From positions 620,001-684,000 of the forward strand of contig NZ_BMKA01000002.1 in the NCBI RefSeq assembly GCF_014643735.1: DNA of 64,000 bases, read 5' to 3'. This stretch comes from Neptunicoccus cionae. Its GTDB lineage: Bacteria > Pseudomonadota > Alphaproteobacteria > Rhodobacterales > Rhodobacteraceae. Every line of letters starts with the position of its first letter. Position 1 is the first letter of the stretch. A program made the position numbers and the translations under genes. This document shows positions 32,048-42,303 of the stretch, one piece after another. A model generated the notes under the pieces. The model had not been told where the DNA came from and did no database searches. It saw nothing but the letters and a program-made list of their open reading frames with translations.

Positions 32048-35000
32048 TTAAGCGCCACCATATCCACCCGGTGTCGGGGTTGTCACGATCACCGCCTCAC
32101 CCGATTTCAACACAGTCTGGTCACAGCCGTTCAGCACCTCGATGCTGCCATCCTGACGGCGCACTTCGGTTCTGCCGCTTAGACCGTCCTCGCCGCCTTC
32201 GATGCCTTTGGGACGGTTCTGCCGATTGCCCGACAGGATCGCCATTTCCATTTCTTCAAGGAAACGCACCGTGCGGCGTGTCCCGCTGCCGCCGTTCCAT
32301 TTGCCCTTGCCACCAGTGCCTTCGCGAATGACAAATTCCTCCAGATGCACAGGGAAGCGGAACTCCAGAATTTCGGGATCAGTCATCCGGCTGTTGGTCA
32401 TATGAACCTGCACTGCATCCGTACCGTTGAACCCATCCCCCGCAGGCGCGCCCGAACAGATGGTTTCGTAGTACTGGTATTCGTCGTTGCCAAAGGTCAG
32501 ATTGTTCATCGTCCCCTGACTGTTGGACATCACGCCAAGTGCAGCCATCAGCGTGTTTGTCACCCCTTGCGAGGTTTCCACATTCCCAGCCACCACAGCC
32601 GCCGGATATTTCGGGCGCAGCATACAGTTGTCTGGAATGATGATGTTGATAGGGCGCAGACAGCCCGCGTTCATCGGAATGTTGCCCTGCACCATCACGC
32701 GGAAAGCATATAGCACCGCCGCACGGGTCACAGGTTCCGGCGCGTTAAAGTTGGTGCATTGTTGGGGGGAGGTTCCGGTGAAATCCACCGTGGCCTCGCG
32801 CTTTTCCTTATCAACGGAGATCGCCACTTTGATCACCGCACCCTGATCGGTGTGGGTTTCAAAACTGCTGTCATGCAGCGCGTCGATCACACGGCGCACG
32901 CTTTCCTCGGCATTGTCCTGCACGTGCTTCATATAGGCCTGCACCACGTCCAAACCAAAGTGTTTCACCATCTTGCGCAATTCCCGCGCGCCCATCTGTT
33001 CGGACGCAATCTGCGCCTTCAGGTCGGCCACGTTCTGATAGGGATTGCGGCAGGGGTATTTGTGATCCGTCAGCAGATGCAGCAAAGCCTCTTCGCGGAA
33101 TTCGCCCTGATCCACGATCAGGAAGTTGTCGAACAACACGCCTTCCTCATCCACATTGGTGGCGAGCGGTGTCATGGAACCGGGTGCTGTGCCCCCCACA
33201 TCCGCGTGATGCCCGCGCGAGGCTGTGTAGAACAGGATTTCCTTGCCCGCGTCGTCAAACACCGGCGTCACTGTGGTGATGTCAGGCAAGTGCGTGCCGC
33301 CATTGTAGGGCGCGTTCAGGCAGAACACATCGCCGGGGCGAATCTTGCCTTTGTTCTGTTTGATGATGCTTTCAACCGAACGATCCATCGACCCCAGATG
33401 CACAGGCATATGGGGCGCGTTGGCCACCAGTGACCCGTCCGCTGCAAACACCGCGCAAGAAAAGTCGAGCCGTTCCTTGATGTTCACCGAATACGCGGTG
33501 TTTTGCAGAGTCAGCCCCATTTGTTCGGCAATGGACATGAACAGGTTGTTGAACACTTCCAACATCACTGGATCAGCGGTGGTGCCGATGGCATGGGCTG
33601 ACGGCAGCGCCTCCACCCGTTTCAGCACGATGTGATCGTGACGGGTGATCCGCCCTTCCCAACCGGGTTCGACGACGATGGTCTGGTGCGGTTCCACAAT
33701 AAGCGCCGGACCGGGAATAACCTGCCCCGGCTTCAGCGCGGCGCGGTCTTTATAGACGCCCGCATCATGCCAATCCGCGCCCGAAAACAGCCGTGTCTGG
33801 CCGCTGGCGTCAGCCTGCGCTTTTGTTTCTTGCTGTGCAGGTTCGTCAATCGCGGCCCCGCCACCAGCACTTTCCACTTCGATCGCCTCAACCACGATTT
33901 GCTTGTCAGGATACACAAAACCGAACTGGGATTTATGAGCCGCTTCAAATTCGGCCTTCATGGACTCCACATCGCCCAGCAATGCCTGCAACGGCGTGTC
34001 GGTCCCGTCATAACGCAGATGCACGCGCTTTACCGTCTCGGGCGCATCCACGCCCTGATCGCGCAACTCCGCCTCAGTCGCTGTGGCCAGTGCCTCGGCT
34101 TCGGCCTGCACCGCACCCAAATTTTCCGCCAGCATCGGCTTCACGATAGAAGCCGTGCGCGTGCTGCGAATATCCGCCAGCCCCATACCATAGGCGCTGA
34201 GAATGCCGGAATGGGGATGCACATGCACGGTTGTCATGCCGAGCGCATCCGCTACGGAACAGGCATGCTGTCCGCCCGCACCACCAAAACAGGTCAGCGC
34301 ATAGGGCGTCACGTCATAGCCACGCTGTACCGAAATTTTCTTGATCGCATTGGCCATGTTTTCCACTGCAATCGCCAGAAACCCAGCGGCGACCTCTTCG
34401 GCACTGCGGCCGTCACCGATTTCTTCGGTCAGAGCGGTGAACTTTTGCTTCACCACATCCACGTCCAGCGGTTGATCCTGTTTCGGACCAAAGATCGCGG
34501 GGAAGTTCTGTGCTTGCAGCTTACCCACCATTACGTTGGCATCGGTCACCGTCAGCGGCCCGCCACGGCGGTAACACGCAGGGCCGGGGTTCGCGCCTGC
34601 GCTGTCCGGCCCCACAACATAGCGGTTGTTTTCATAGTGCAGGATAGAGCCGCCGCCCGCTGCAACCGTATGAATCCGCATCATCGGGGCGCGCATCCGC
34701 ACGCCTGCGACCTCTGTATCAAAGGCCCGTTCCAGATCACCCGCATAGTGGGACACGTCGGTCGAAGTGCCGCCCATGTCAAAGCCGATGATCTCGTTAA
34801 ATCCGGCAAGGCGCGAGGTTTCAACCGCGCCGACCACGCCACCCGCAGGACCGGACAGAATGGCGTCTTTACCCTGAAAACGATCCGCCGCTGTCAGCCC
34901 GCCAGAGGACATCATAAACATCAGACGTGTCTCGCTGGTCTCATCCAGCCCCAGTTCATCCGCCACCTGCTGCACATAGCGACGCAGGATCGGGGACAGA

Positions 35001-35644
35001 TAGGCATCGACCACAGTAGTATCGCCGCGCCCGACGAATTTCATCAGCGGTGAGACTTCGTGGCTGGTGGACACTTGGGTAAAACCAACCTCACGCGCGA
35101 TTTTCGCGGCCTGCTCTTCGTGCTGGGGATAGGCATAGGCGTGCATGAACACAATCGCCACAGCGCGGATGCCACTGTCATAAATCTTTTGCAGGGCGGC
35201 GCGAATATCGTCATCCTGCGCGGCGGTTTCAACTGTACCGTCTGCGCGAATACGTTCGTTCACCTCTTCCACTTGGGTATAGAGCAGTTCGGGTTTGATG
35301 ATGTTCTGCGCAAAAATATCCTTGCGGCCCTGATCCCCGATGGCCAGCGCATCACGAAAGCCTTTGGTCGTCAGCAGACCCGTTGCATCGCCCTTACGCT
35401 CCAGCAGGGCGTTGGTGGCAACGGTCGTTCCCATCTTTACGGTGTTGATCTTTTCGTTGGGGATACGCTCCCCCTGCGACACATCCAGAAAATCGCGGAT
35501 GCCCTGAATCGCCGCATCAGGGTAGGCTTCGGGGTTTTCCGACAACAGTTTGTGGGTGGAGATCACACCTTCGGGGTTGCGTGCCACCAGATCGGTAAAG
35601 GTGCCGCCGCGATCAATCCAGAAATCCCATTTACCTTGTGTCAT
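32048..35644 (-). CDS. 5-oxoprolinase / hydantoinase A-B fusion
   Basis: 1198 aa. The N-terminal half (about 1-680) is hydantoinase A/oxoprolinase, with [19 protein letters not shown] (phosphate-binding GGTFTD), [32 protein letters not shown], and the C-terminal [18 protein letters not shown]. The C-terminal half (about 700-1198) is hydantoinase B, with [27 protein letters not shown] and [21 protein letters not shown] single-chain fusion of this size is the OplAH type, ATP-dependent hydrolysis of 5-oxoproline to glutamate. The start at 35644 is preferred over an upstream ATG because the fold begins there. It diverges from a winged-helix regulator. Confidence 0.92.
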   Translation of the reverse strand: MTQGKWDFWIDRGGTFTDLVARNPEGVISTHKLLSENPEAYPDAAIQGIRDFLDVSQGERIPNEKINTVKMGTTVATNALLERKGDATGLLTTKGFRDALAIGDQGRKDIFAQNIIKPELLYTQVEEVNERIRADGTVETAAQDDDIRAALQKIYDSGIRAVAIVFMHAYAYPQHEEQAAKIAREVGFTQVSTSHEVSPLMKFVGRGDTTVVDAYLSPILRRYVQQVADELGLDETSETRLMFMMSSGGLTAADRFQGKDAILSGPAGGVVGAVETSRLAGFNEIIGFDMGGTSTDVSHYAGDLERAFDTEVAGVRMRAPMMRIHTVAAGGGSILHYENNRYVVGPDSAGANPGPACYRRGGPLTVTDANVMVGKLQAQNFPAIFGPKQDQPLDVDVVKQKFTALTEEIGDGRSAEEVAAGFLAIAVENMANAIKKISVQRGYDVTPYALTCFGGAGGQHACSVADALGMTTVHVHPHSGILSAYGMGLADIRSTRTASIVKPMLAENLGAVQAEAEALATATEAELRDQGVDAPETVKRVHLRYDGTDTPLQALLGDVESMKAEFEAAHKSQFGFVYPDKQIVVEAIEVESAGGGAAIDEPAQQETKAQADASGQTRLFSGADWHDAGVYKDRAALKPGQVIPGPALIVEPHQTIVVEPGWEGRITRHDHIVLKRVEALPSAHAIGTTADPVMLEVFNNLFMSIAEQMGLTLQNTAYSVNIKERLDFSCAVFAADGSLVANAPHMPVHLGSMDRSVESIIKQNKGKIRPGDVFCLNAPYNGGTHLPDITTVTPVFDDAGKEILFYTASRGHHADVGGTAPGSMTPLATNVDEEGVLFDNFLIVDQGEFREEALLHLLTDHKYPCRNPYQNVADLKAQIASEQMGARELRKMVKHFGLDVVQAYMKHVQDNAEESVRRVIDALHDSSFETHTDQGAVIKVAISVDKEKREATVDFTGTSPQQCTNFNAPEPVTRAAVLYAFRVMVQGNIPMNAGCLRPINIIIPDNCMLRPKYPAAVVAGNVETSQGVTNTLMAALGVMSNSQGTMNNLTFGNDEYQYYETICSGAPAGDGFNGTDAVQVHMTNSRMTDPEILEFRFPVHLEEFVIREGTGGKGKWNGGSGTRRTVRFLEEMEMAILSGNRQNRPKGIEGGEDGLSGRTEVRRQDGSIEVLNGCDQTVLKSGEAVIVTTPTPGGYGGA

Positions 35645-35734
35645 TTCGAAACCCTTTTTGATTCTGCAAATTATAAACTTGCAAAACATCAACATTTTGT
35701 AGATAATTTGTCAACGTTATTTAAGAGTGTCCCC
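35645..35734. promoter_or_regulatory. AT-rich divergent promoter region with repeated half-sites
   Basis: The 90-bp gap between oplAH (-) and the regulator (+). It holds two TTGCAAA/TGCAAA words 14 bp apart and the inverted arms CAAAA and TTTTG around CATCAACA (35680-35697). These are plausible operator half-sites for the adjacent winged-helix regulator, but this is by position only. Confidence 0.4.
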
Positions 35735-36244
35735 ATGTCAAACCTCGGCCCCGTCGTATCTTCCGCCCACCTCGCCCAAGGCAGCTTCCCCGAACTGTCA
35801 GAGCTGGAGTTCGGCCTGACCATCGCCAGCAACGCCTTTCAACGCTGGGCCGTGCGCGGCATGGCAGCAGCAGGGACACCCGATCTATCGCCCCTTGAGG
35901 TGCAGGTGCTGCACTCCGTCCACCACCGCGAGCGGCCTAAAACGCTGGCCGATATTTGTTTGGTGCTGAACATCGAAGACACCCACACCGTGAATTATGC
36001 GATCAAGAAACTGGCCAAGGCCGGACTGGTGCGGGCCGGAAAGCAAGGCAAAGAAAAGACGGTGGAAGCAACAGACCAAGGGGCAGAGGCCTGTCGCGAA
36101 TACGCCAAGACCCGCGAAAAACTGTTGCTGACAGCCCTGCAGGATTTGGGGATCGAACCGGATCAAATCAGCCGTCTGGCCGCGTTGTTACGCCTGATGT
36201 CAGGCCATTACGATCAGGCCGCCCGCGCCGCAGCCGCCTATTAA
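35735..36244 (+). CDS. MarR-like winged-helix regulator
   Basis: 169 aa. The start is the ATG at 35735; the much longer open frame upstream is antisense to oplAH. The winged-helix core is visible: LSPLEVQVLHSVHHRERPKTLADICLVLNIEDTHTVNYAIKKLAKAGLVRAGKQGKEKTVEATDQGAEACREYAKTREKLL, with the HTVNYAIKKL recognition helix and GKQGKEKTVEAT wing. This family is repeatedly found next to hydantoinase/oxoprolinase genes in Rhodobacteraceae, which supports local control. Its stop shares TTAA with the stop of the convergent rsmD. Confidence 0.82.
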   Translation: MSNLGPVVSSAHLAQGSFPELSELEFGLTIASNAFQRWAVRGMAAAGTPDLSPLEVQVLHSVHHRERPKTLADICLVLNIEDTHTVNYAIKKLAKAGLVRAGKQGKEKTVEATDQGAEACREYAKTREKLLLTALQDLGIEPDQISRLAALLRLMSGHYDQAARAAAAY

Positions 36245-36810
36245 GGCGCCTCTGCCAGCCCCAATATATGCACGCAGGTATCACCGTATTTGCGCATGTC
36301 GTATTGTTCGAACCCGTCTGGCGTAGGCTGCGGGGCGTTTTCTTCCCAGACGATCAACGCCTCTGGTGCGATCCAGCCACCGTCCAGCGCAGCTGACAAC
36401 GCCTTTTGCCCCATCGCCTTGCCATAGGGCGGGTCCAGAAACACCAGATCAAAAGGCGCACCTTCCAACGGACCCAGCTTGCGGGCATCGCGGCGGTAGA
36501 GCTTCGTTTCCGATTGCACCCGCAACAACGAGATGTTGTCACGGATCAGCCGTTGCGCTTTGGTGCCGTCATCCACGAACTGGGCAAAGGCTGCACCGCG
36601 GGACAAGGCCTCTAGCCCGAGCGCACCGGTGCCCGCAAACAGGTCAAGCACCCTTGCACCCGTTATAGGGTCACCGTAGCCACCGTTGACCAGCAGGTTA
36701 AAGATGCTCTCGCGCACGCGGTCCGTGGTGGGGCGCAAATGCGCGCCCGCGTCCCCCTTACCAACCGAGGTTAGCGCCGTGCCTTTGAACCGCCCCGAAA
36801 CGATTCTCAT
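36241..36810 (-). CDS. rsmD: 16S rRNA (guanine-966 N2)-methyltransferase RsmD
   Basis: 189 aa. MRIVSGRFKGTAL and the RPTTDRVRESIFNLL motif are diagnostic. The SAM-binding VLDLFAGTGALGLEALSRGA and catalytic DPPY in LVFLDPPYGKA follow. It modifies the small ribosomal subunit. The start codon overlaps the stop of the reductase gene (ATGA). Confidence 0.94.
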   Translation of the reverse strand: MRIVSGRFKGTALTSVGKGDAGAHLRPTTDRVRESIFNLLVNGGYGDPITGARVLDLFAGTGALGLEALSRGAAFAQFVDDGTKAQRLIRDNISLLRVQSETKLYRRDARKLGPLEGAPFDLVFLDPPYGKAMGQKALSAALDGGWIAPEALIVWEENAPQPTPDGFEQYDMRKYGDTCVHILGLAEAP

Positions 36811-38015
36811 TTCAGCAGGGTTTTTAACGCAACCTCAGTATCTGCGATAAGGTCTTTTGAGGGGGATTTCCCAGCCTCGATCAGGCGCTTGCCGACCATA
36901 AAGGCACGAGGCTCGTTGGCGGCGTCCACTGCCAGCAATTCATCCCCTTTATAATACCAGTAAGACGCATCGCCTTCCTTGTCGCCCGCGCGGGTGATCA
37001 CACTGTCATAGCCCACGTTCAGGCCCGCGATCTGAAGTTTTACAGTGTATTGATCGGACCAGAACCACGGCTTTGCCACGTAATCCTTGTCCGCGCCCAT
37101 AATATTTTCCGCCACCAATTCTGCCTGATCGATGGCATTTGGCACGCTCTCCAGCCTGATGCGTCCGCCGCGATACGGAAAGGATGCGCAATCCCCTGCG
37201 GCCCAGATGCCGTCCACACTGGTACGCCCCTGCGCATCGGTGCTGATCCCGTTATCGATGGTGCATCCCGCCATTTCAGCAAGCTCTGTCGCGGGGGTGA
37301 TCCCGACCCCGACAATGGCAAAATCCACTTCCAGTTCGCGCCCGTCGGTCAGTAAAGCACCGGTGACACGATCCTCGCCCGTCAAACGATCAAGCCCGAC
37401 GCCCTCGACAATATCGACGCCGTGGGATTGGTGCAGCTTGCGGAAAAAATCCGAGGTCTCGGGGCAGGCGACCCGTTGCAGGATGCGGTCGGCCATCTCA
37501 ACCAGTGTGACCTGCAAGCCCTTCTTGGCGGCGACTGCGGCGGCTTCCAGCCCGATATAGCCGCCACCGATAATCAGCACGCGCTTTCCTTCGTCAAATT
37601 CGGGCGCCATGCTGTCCACATCTTTAAGGGTACGGACCACATAGACACCGCCCAATTCGCCGCCGACACTGGCAGGCAGACGCCGCGGATGTGATCCGGT
37701 GGCAAGCACCAGATCGTCATAGGCCAGATCATCGCCATTTACCGAGATCGTCTTCGCCGTTGGATTAACCGCCTCAACGGTTGCGCCAAGTTTCACGTCG
37801 ATATTCTGATCTTGGTAGAAAGACAGCGGACGCAGATAGAGCCGGTCCAGTTCCATCTCTCCGAGCAGATAGGCTTTGGACAAGGGCGGGCGTTGATAGG
37901 GCGGTGCGGTTTCAGACCCGATGAGTGTGATGCGGCCCTCAAACCCCGAATTCCGCAACTTGGCCACACAGGAACTGCCCGCCTGCCCCGCACCCACTAC
38001 AACCACATGACTCAT
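36807..38015 (-). CDS. FAD-dependent ferredoxin/rubredoxin-type reductase
   Basis: 402 aa from the ATG at 38015. The open frame upstream runs antisense to the peroxiredoxin and is not coding. FAD-binding HVVVVGAGQAGSSCVAKLR, PPYQRPPLSK (isoalloxazine region), NAD-binding VLIIGGGYIGLEAAAVAAKKG, VGVGITPATELAEMAG, SVDGIWAAGDCASF, and a C-terminal Reductase_C domain (WFWSDQYTVKLQIAGL). The closest known class is putidaredoxin/rhodocoxin reductase (BphA4-like), which passes NADH electrons to a small iron-sulfur protein. No ferredoxin or P450 gene is nearby, so its partner is elsewhere. It diverges from a peroxiredoxin 85 bp away. Confidence 0.9.
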   Translation of the reverse strand: MSHVVVVGAGQAGSSCVAKLRNSGFEGRITLIGSETAPPYQRPPLSKAYLLGEMELDRLYLRPLSFYQDQNIDVKLGATVEAVNPTAKTISVNGDDLAYDDLVLATGSHPRRLPASVGGELGGVYVVRTLKDVDSMAPEFDEGKRVLIIGGGYIGLEAAAVAAKKGLQVTLVEMADRILQRVACPETSDFFRKLHQSHGVDIVEGVGLDRLTGEDRVTGALLTDGRELEVDFAIVGVGITPATELAEMAGCTIDNGISTDAQGRTSVDGIWAAGDCASFPYRGGRIRLESVPNAIDQAELVAENIMGADKDYVAKPWFWSDQYTVKLQIAGLNVGYDSVITRAGDKEGDASYWYYKGDELLAVDAANEPRAFMVGKRLIEAGKSPSKDLIADTEVALKTLLK

Positions 38016-38100
38016 GACAAACCTCCAAATCGGGCTGGCACCTTGGCGCCACCGCTCTATAGTCAGATCAAAGATAAACCGAACTGGAAAGGAAACTGCA

Positions 38101-38589
38101 ATGGCTATCGGACCCGGAGATACACTTCCCGAAGCAAAACTGGCCAAGATGGGCGCAGATGGACCCGAGGTGGTTGACCTGAACGAAATGGGCAAGGGTA
38201 AGAAACTGGTGGTGTTCGCACTGCCCGGCGCCTTTACCGGAACTTGTTCAACTGCCCACGTGCCAAGCTTCATTCGCACGATCGGTGATTTGAAAGCCAA
38301 AGGCGTGGACGAAGTGGTTTGCGTCGCGGTAAACGATGTGTTCGTCATGCAGGCTTGGGGTGAACAAACCGGCGCAACCGAGGCAGGCATCAAGATGCTC
38401 GTCGATGGGGACGGATCATTTACAGAAGCGATGGGCCGCCAATTTACCGCAGCACCCGTCGGGCTGGTCAACCGTTCCAAACGCTACGCGATGGTGGTTG
38501 ATGACGGCAAGATCGTGACCTTGCAGGAAGAAGATAACCCGGGCGAGTGTGACGTATCCGGCGGTGAGGCTATTCTCGCCACGCTTTAA
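38101..38589 (+). CDS. Peroxiredoxin, Prx5-like
   Basis: 162 aa. Reduces hydrogen and organic peroxides. The peroxidatic Cys is C49 in LPGAFTGTCSTAHVPSF. The GAFTGTC form is diagnostic of the Prx5 (AhpC/TSA redoxin) subgroup. A second Cys, C150 (NPGECDVSGG), is placed for an atypical 2-Cys mechanism. AAAGGAAACTGC precedes the ATG. The gene is a single unit ended by a strong terminator. Confidence 0.93.
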   Translation: MAIGPGDTLPEAKLAKMGADGPEVVDLNEMGKGKKLVVFALPGAFTGTCSTAHVPSFIRTIGDLKAKGVDEVVCVAVNDVFVMQAWGEQTGATEAGIKMLVDGDGSFTEAMGRQFTAAPVGLVNRSKRYAMVVDDGKIVTLQEEDNPGECDVSGGEAILATL

Positions 38590-38593
38590 AACA

Positions 38594-38653
38594 AAAACGC
38601 GCGCGTTTTATATATTATTGAAAAGGCCCCGCCGGATGGACGGGGCCTTTCTT
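38594..38653. terminator. Palindrome and bidirectional terminator after the peroxiredoxin
   Basis: A perfect 16-bp palindrome AAAACGCGCGCGTTTT (38594-38609) is followed by the terminator hairpin AAAGGCCCCG / CGGGGCCTTT (38622-38650), with T-rich tails on both sides. The second serves both the peroxiredoxin (+) and the MscS gene (-). Confidence 0.85.
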
Positions 38654-38662
38654 AATTTCATA

Positions 38663-38699
38663 GCCTCCGGCGGGGATATTTCACCCAAAAAGAGCAGCG
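38663..38699 (+). repeat. Dispersed repeat, GC-box plus TATTT type (copy 2)
   Basis: GCCTCCGGCGGGGATATTTC then ACCCAAAAAGAGCAGCG. It shares the GC-box, GGGGATATTT core and purine-rich AAGAG/GAAG tail with the copies at 17655, 54421 and 54581. It lies between the terminator and the MscS stop. Confidence 0.6.
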
Positions 38700-38711
38700 C
38701 TTTTAATTGGA

Positions 38712-39497
38712 TTAATTCTCTGCCTGCACGATGGTTCGGGTTGGGAAAGGAATGTCGATACCGGCTTCATCAAAGGCATCTTTTGCTTTACGTGTGAGAT
38801 CAAATTTTACATCCCAGAAATCTGCCGCATCCGTCCAGGCGCGGATGGTGAAATCAACCGAACTATCGCCGAGGTTGGTGACTTTGACGAAGGGGGCCGG
38901 AAGATCGTTGATCCGCTCGTCAGCTTCCACCAGTCCTTTGATCACGCTCTCTGCCTTCTTCAGGTCGGTATTATAAGACACCCCGAGCACCAGATCCACG
39001 CGCCGTGTATCGTGATAAGAATAGTTCTTGATCGCCGTGCCAAACACCTCGCCATTGGGGAGGATGATCTGCACATTGTCCGTGGTGGCCAGTTCGGTTG
39101 TGAACAGGCTGACATCTACCACAGTACCGGAGAACCCGCCAATTTCCACGAAATCTCCAATTTTAAAGGGCCGGAACACTACCAGCATCACACCGGCGGC
39201 AAGATTGGCGAGCGTCCCTTGCAGCGCCAGACCGATCGCAAGACCGGCGGCACCGATAACAGCGACAAGCGAGGCCGTCTGGATACCAAACCGTGCCAAC
39301 ACAAAGATAACTGCGAAGGCCAGCAACGCATAGCGCGCCACGCTTCCCAGAAACGAGAACAACATATCGTCGATTTTCTCGTGTTTCTTGGCATAACTAG
39401 CGATGTAGCGCTGGAGCACTCCGCCAAACCAAATGGCCGCTGCCAGAATAAGCCCCGCGTAGAGCACGTTCAGCAGCAGTGCGACAATCCATTCCAT
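38712..39497 (-). CDS. Small-conductance mechanosensitive channel, MscS family
   Basis: 261 aa. Three N-terminal membrane helices (about 5-25, 50-75, 78-105). The pore helix carries the glycine/alanine pattern VAVIGAAGLAIGLALQGTLANLAAGVMLVVFRPFKIGDFVEIGG, the family signature, followed by the beta domain with LPNGEVFGTAIKNYSYHDTRRVDL and the C-terminal alpha/beta domain. Releases solutes on osmotic downshock. Length close to E. coli MscS (286). Confidence 0.93.
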   Translation of the reverse strand: MEWIVALLLNVLYAGLILAAAIWFGGVLQRYIASYAKKHEKIDDMLFSFLGSVARYALLAFAVIFVLARFGIQTASLVAVIGAAGLAIGLALQGTLANLAAGVMLVVFRPFKIGDFVEIGGFSGTVVDVSLFTTELATTDNVQIILPNGEVFGTAIKNYSYHDTRRVDLVLGVSYNTDLKKAESVIKGLVEADERINDLPAPFVKVTNLGDSSVDFTIRAWTDAADFWDVKFDLTRKAKDAFDEAGIDIPFPTRTIVQAEN

Positions 39498-39512
39498 AGT
39501 CTTACCTCATTT

Positions 39513-39803
39513 TCATTCGCCAGCGAGGGCATTCATCTTCCGCGCGAGCTTTACATCCAGATCGGACAGCCCGTCCACATCATGTGTCGTCAAAGTTACG
39601 TCAACTCGATTGTAGACATTGAACCATTCCGGATGGTGGTTCCATTTCTCGGCCCACATAGCCGCACGCGTCATGAAACCGAAGGCTTCAATGAAGTTCT
39701 TGAACTTAAATGTTTTTGCAATCGCCTCGCGGGAGTCATCTTTCGACCAACCGGTGTCAAACAGCTCTGCGAGAGGGGCGTCGTCTTGCAGCTTCTCAGC
39801 CAT
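39513..39803 (-). CDS. phhB: Pterin-4a-carbinolamine dehydratase
   Basis: 96 aa, the normal size. The active-site motif [36 protein letters not shown], with the paired His and the later His, is intact. In bacteria it recycles the 4a-hydroxytetrahydropterin made by phenylalanine hydroxylase, but no hydroxylase gene is nearby. Overlaps the stop region of the acyltransferase gene upstream by 8 bp, so co-translation is likely. Confidence 0.92.
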   Translation of the reverse strand: MAEKLQDDAPLAELFDTGWSKDDSREAIAKTFKFKNFIEAFGFMTRAAMWAEKWNHHPEWFNVYNRVDVTLTTHDVDGLSDLDVKLARKMNALAGE

Positions 39804-41010
39804 TGTACTCTCCTTTTTCTTTACGAAACGGCCCGTAAGCCGTCATTACTTCGATTTCCTCGTCAATGGCATCCCGCTCTGCATCCAGATAGCGCGCCAC
39901 CGCGTCCTTAAAGCCCGGATCCGCGATCCAGTGCAGGGAGTTAACCTGCGTTGGCAGATATCCCCTTGCCAGCTTGTGTGGCCCCTGCGCACCTGCTTCT
40001 ACCCGCACCAGCCCGTGCTGGATGGCATAGTCGATGGCGCGGTAATAGCACACTTCGAAATGCAGGCAGGGGTGGTCTTCAAGGCAGCCCCAATAGCGGC
40101 CATAAAGCGTGTCACGCCCGATGAAGTTCAGCGCACCCGCAACCCAGCGCCCGTCCCGTTCGCACATTATCAGCAGAATGTCGTTGCGCAGGTGTTCCTG
40201 CGCGAGGTCAAAAAAGCCGCGTGTCAGATAGGGCGTTCCCCATTTCCGCATGCCGGTGTCCTGATAGAACCTCCAAAACGCGTCCCAATGTTCCGGTTGG
40301 ATCTGGTCACCGGTGAAACTGTGGATGGTGCCGCCGAAACCCTGCGCGGTGCGGCGTTCCTTGCGGATGTTCTTGCGCTTGCGGGACGACAGCGCGGCGA
40401 GAAAGCCGTCAAAATCATCGTAGCTGTCATTGTACCAGTGAAATTGCTGGCCCGTGCGACGCAGCAAGCCCATCTGCTCCCCTGCAAGGGCTTCCTCTTC
40501 AGTGCAAAAGGTCACGTGAAGCGAGGACAGATCATTCTGCGCGGCCAGTTGAACCGCACCTTGGACCAGCGCCCCCATTCCCAGATCATCCTGCCCCGGC
40601 GCCGTCAGAAACCGGCGTCCAGTCACAGGCGTGAACGGCACAGCCGCCTGTAGCTTGGGATAATAAGCACCACCGGCGTTTTCGTAGGCATGGGCCCAAT
40701 TGTAATCAAAGATATATTCACCCTGACTGTGGGTCTTGGCATAAGCGGGCATCACCCCGATCAGCTCCCCCCGTTGGCGGGCGATCAGATGGCGGGGCAT
40801 CCAGCCGCTGTCTTCACCCACTGATCCGCTTTGTTCCAGCGCCAATAAAAACCGGTGGCTGGTGAACGGATCGAGCGGACGCTGGCCTGCCCCATCGGGG
40901 TTGGCGCAGCTGTCCCACTCTTCCGCCGCGATCTGGTCGAGACCGGAGACAACGCTAATCTCTACCGGTGCGGGGTCTGTTGTGTCATCTGAGGGTGTCT
41001 GATTGTCCAT
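39796..41010 (-). CDS. FemAB-like/GNAT N-acyltransferase (COG3146)
   Basis: 404 aa. The sequence shows the family pattern: [110 protein letters not shown], and [28 protein letters not shown]. Members are annotated as peptidoglycan-related or GNAT acyltransferases; no substrate has been assigned. The start is the ATG at 41010; an upstream GTG at 41022 is less likely. Confidence 0.85.
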   Translation of the reverse strand: MDNQTPSDDTTDPAPVEISVVSGLDQIAAEEWDSCANPDGAGQRPLDPFTSHRFLLALEQSGSVGEDSGWMPRHLIARQRGELIGVMPAYAKTHSQGEYIFDYNWAHAYENAGGAYYPKLQAAVPFTPVTGRRFLTAPGQDDLGMGALVQGAVQLAAQNDLSSLHVTFCTEEEALAGEQMGLLRRTGQQFHWYNDSYDDFDGFLAALSSRKRKNIRKERRTAQGFGGTIHSFTGDQIQPEHWDAFWRFYQDTGMRKWGTPYLTRGFFDLAQEHLRNDILLIMCERDGRWVAGALNFIGRDTLYGRYWGCLEDHPCLHFEVCYYRAIDYAIQHGLVRVEAGAQGPHKLARGYLPTQVNSLHWIADPGFKDAVARYLDAERDAIDEEIEVMTAYGPFRKEKGEYNG

Positions 41011-41043
41011 ATCAGCATCCACATGGGTGCCAGCGCCGACAGG

Positions 41044-41790
41044 TCAAGCCAGATACCCCTCAAAGGTGATGTTCTGCGCCACTTTGCGCGCCTCGCGCTC
41101 CTGCGCGGCGGATTTGACGGTCCAGCACAGCACGGTAGCGCCCTGCGCAATCAGATTTTGCAAGGCTGCATTATGAAGATCACTGACCTGATGGGACACG
41201 AAACAGGCGCCGACCCGCGCGTAATCAGGAATTGTAGCAAGCTCTGCACAGCGCTCTATCGGCACATCGGGCCACTCCGCAGGATCGAAAGGGTCCGTCA
41301 CCAGCCCACGAGGTATATCCGGCGCATATTCAGCACATTTCGCCACGGAATGGGGATTGAAAGACATCAAAGCCACCGGCCCCTGATAGCTTTTCAAAAT
41401 CTCACAAACCGAACGCTCGATTTCGCCGGTCTCCGGCCCGAGCGCGCCGTCCTGATCTTTAATCTCAACCAGCAGAGGCACCTGCCCTGCAACCACTTCC
41501 AGAAATTGTTCCAACGTGGGAACCGGCTCGTCCCCGTGGGTAAGCCGCATGGCCCCCAACTCGGCAGCGGTGTGTTCACGCAGCGCCCCGAAATGGCGGG
41601 TCAATCGTTGCAGATGATCGTCGTGAAACACCATCGGCACGCCGTCAGAGGACAATTGCAGATCGATCTCAATCCCGTACCCCGCCGCAATCGCAGCACG
41701 GGCACCAATGAGCGAATTTTCAGGCCGGCCCGCGCGCACATCATGCAACGTGCGGTGGGCCAGCGGAGCTTTCAGAAATGCGTCCAGCAT
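41044..41790 (-). CDS. Glycerophosphodiester phosphodiesterase
   Basis: 248 aa, cytoplasmic. The GDPD pattern is visible: AHRTLHDVRAGRPENSLIGARAAIAAGYGIEIDLQLSSDGVPMVFHDDHLQRLT, with the catalytic His pair and the ExD metal site, then LVEIKDQDG. The usual HRG is HRT here, a small deviation with the catalytic His and Arg kept. Hydrolyses glycerophosphodiesters to glycerol-3-phosphate and an alcohol. The start codon overlaps the RidA stop by one base (TGATG). Confidence 0.9.
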   Translation of the reverse strand: MLDAFLKAPLAHRTLHDVRAGRPENSLIGARAAIAAGYGIEIDLQLSSDGVPMVFHDDHLQRLTRHFGALREHTAAELGAMRLTHGDEPVPTLEQFLEVVAGQVPLLVEIKDQDGALGPETGEIERSVCEILKSYQGPVALMSFNPHSVAKCAEYAPDIPRGLVTDPFDPAEWPDVPIERCAELATIPDYARVGACFVSHQVSDLHNAALQNLIAQGATVLCWTVKSAAQEREARKVAQNITFEGYLA

Positions 41791-42254
41791 CAGGAAATCT
41801 GAAAGATGCCTTCGATCTCCACCGCCACGTTGAACGGCAAAGAAGAAGTTCCCACGGCCGCCCGCGCGTGGGTACCGGCCTCTCCGAACACTGCGCCCAT
41901 GAAATCAGAGGCGCCGTTGATCACTGCCGGATGGTCTTCAAAATCGGGCGTGCAATTCACAAAGCCGCCCAGCTTGACCACCCGTGTTACCCGGTCGAGA
42001 TCACCGTCACAGGCCGCTTTCAACTGGGCAATCAGATTTAGCGCACAGGTTTTTGCCGCATCCTGACCCGCCGCAACGTCCAGATCCGCGCCCAGTTTAC
42101 CACAGATCAGCCCATCGGGGCCTTTGGCAATCTGACCGGACACATAAACCATGTCGCCCACAACAACATAGGGCACATAATTGGCCGCAGGGGCCGGTGC
42201 TTCGGGCAAGGTCTCGCCAAGGTCCGCCAGAACCGCGTCTATTTTTCCAACCAT
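41790..42254 (-). CDS. RidA/YjgF-family protein
   Basis: 154 aa from the ATG at 42254. Motifs YVPYVVVGDMVYVSGQIAKGPDG and the C-terminal ARAAVGTSSLPFNVAVEIEGIF place it in the RidA superfamily (enamine/imine deaminases), closest to the longer TdcF-like group. It is co-transcribed with the phosphodiesterase. The canonical deaminase Arg of the RVTKVR-type segment aligns roughly with RVTRVVKLGGFV. Confidence 0.88.
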   Translation of the reverse strand: MVGKIDAVLADLGETLPEAPAPAANYVPYVVVGDMVYVSGQIAKGPDGLICGKLGADLDVAAGQDAAKTCALNLIAQLKAACDGDLDRVTRVVKLGGFVNCTPDFEDHPAVINGASDFMGAVFGEAGTHARAAVGTSSLPFNVAVEIEGIFQIS

Positions 42255-42303
42255 CTTAATCTCCAAAACAGGTTGCTGCCAAGCTACCTCACAGAAACGC
42301 ACC

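Noticed and set aside
33632-35053. Long plus-strand open frame of 473 codons inside the oxoprolinase gene
   Set aside because: It is fully antisense to a gene with clear motifs, His/Arg/Gly-rich, and has no domain; it is a mirror frame of GC-rich coding DNA.
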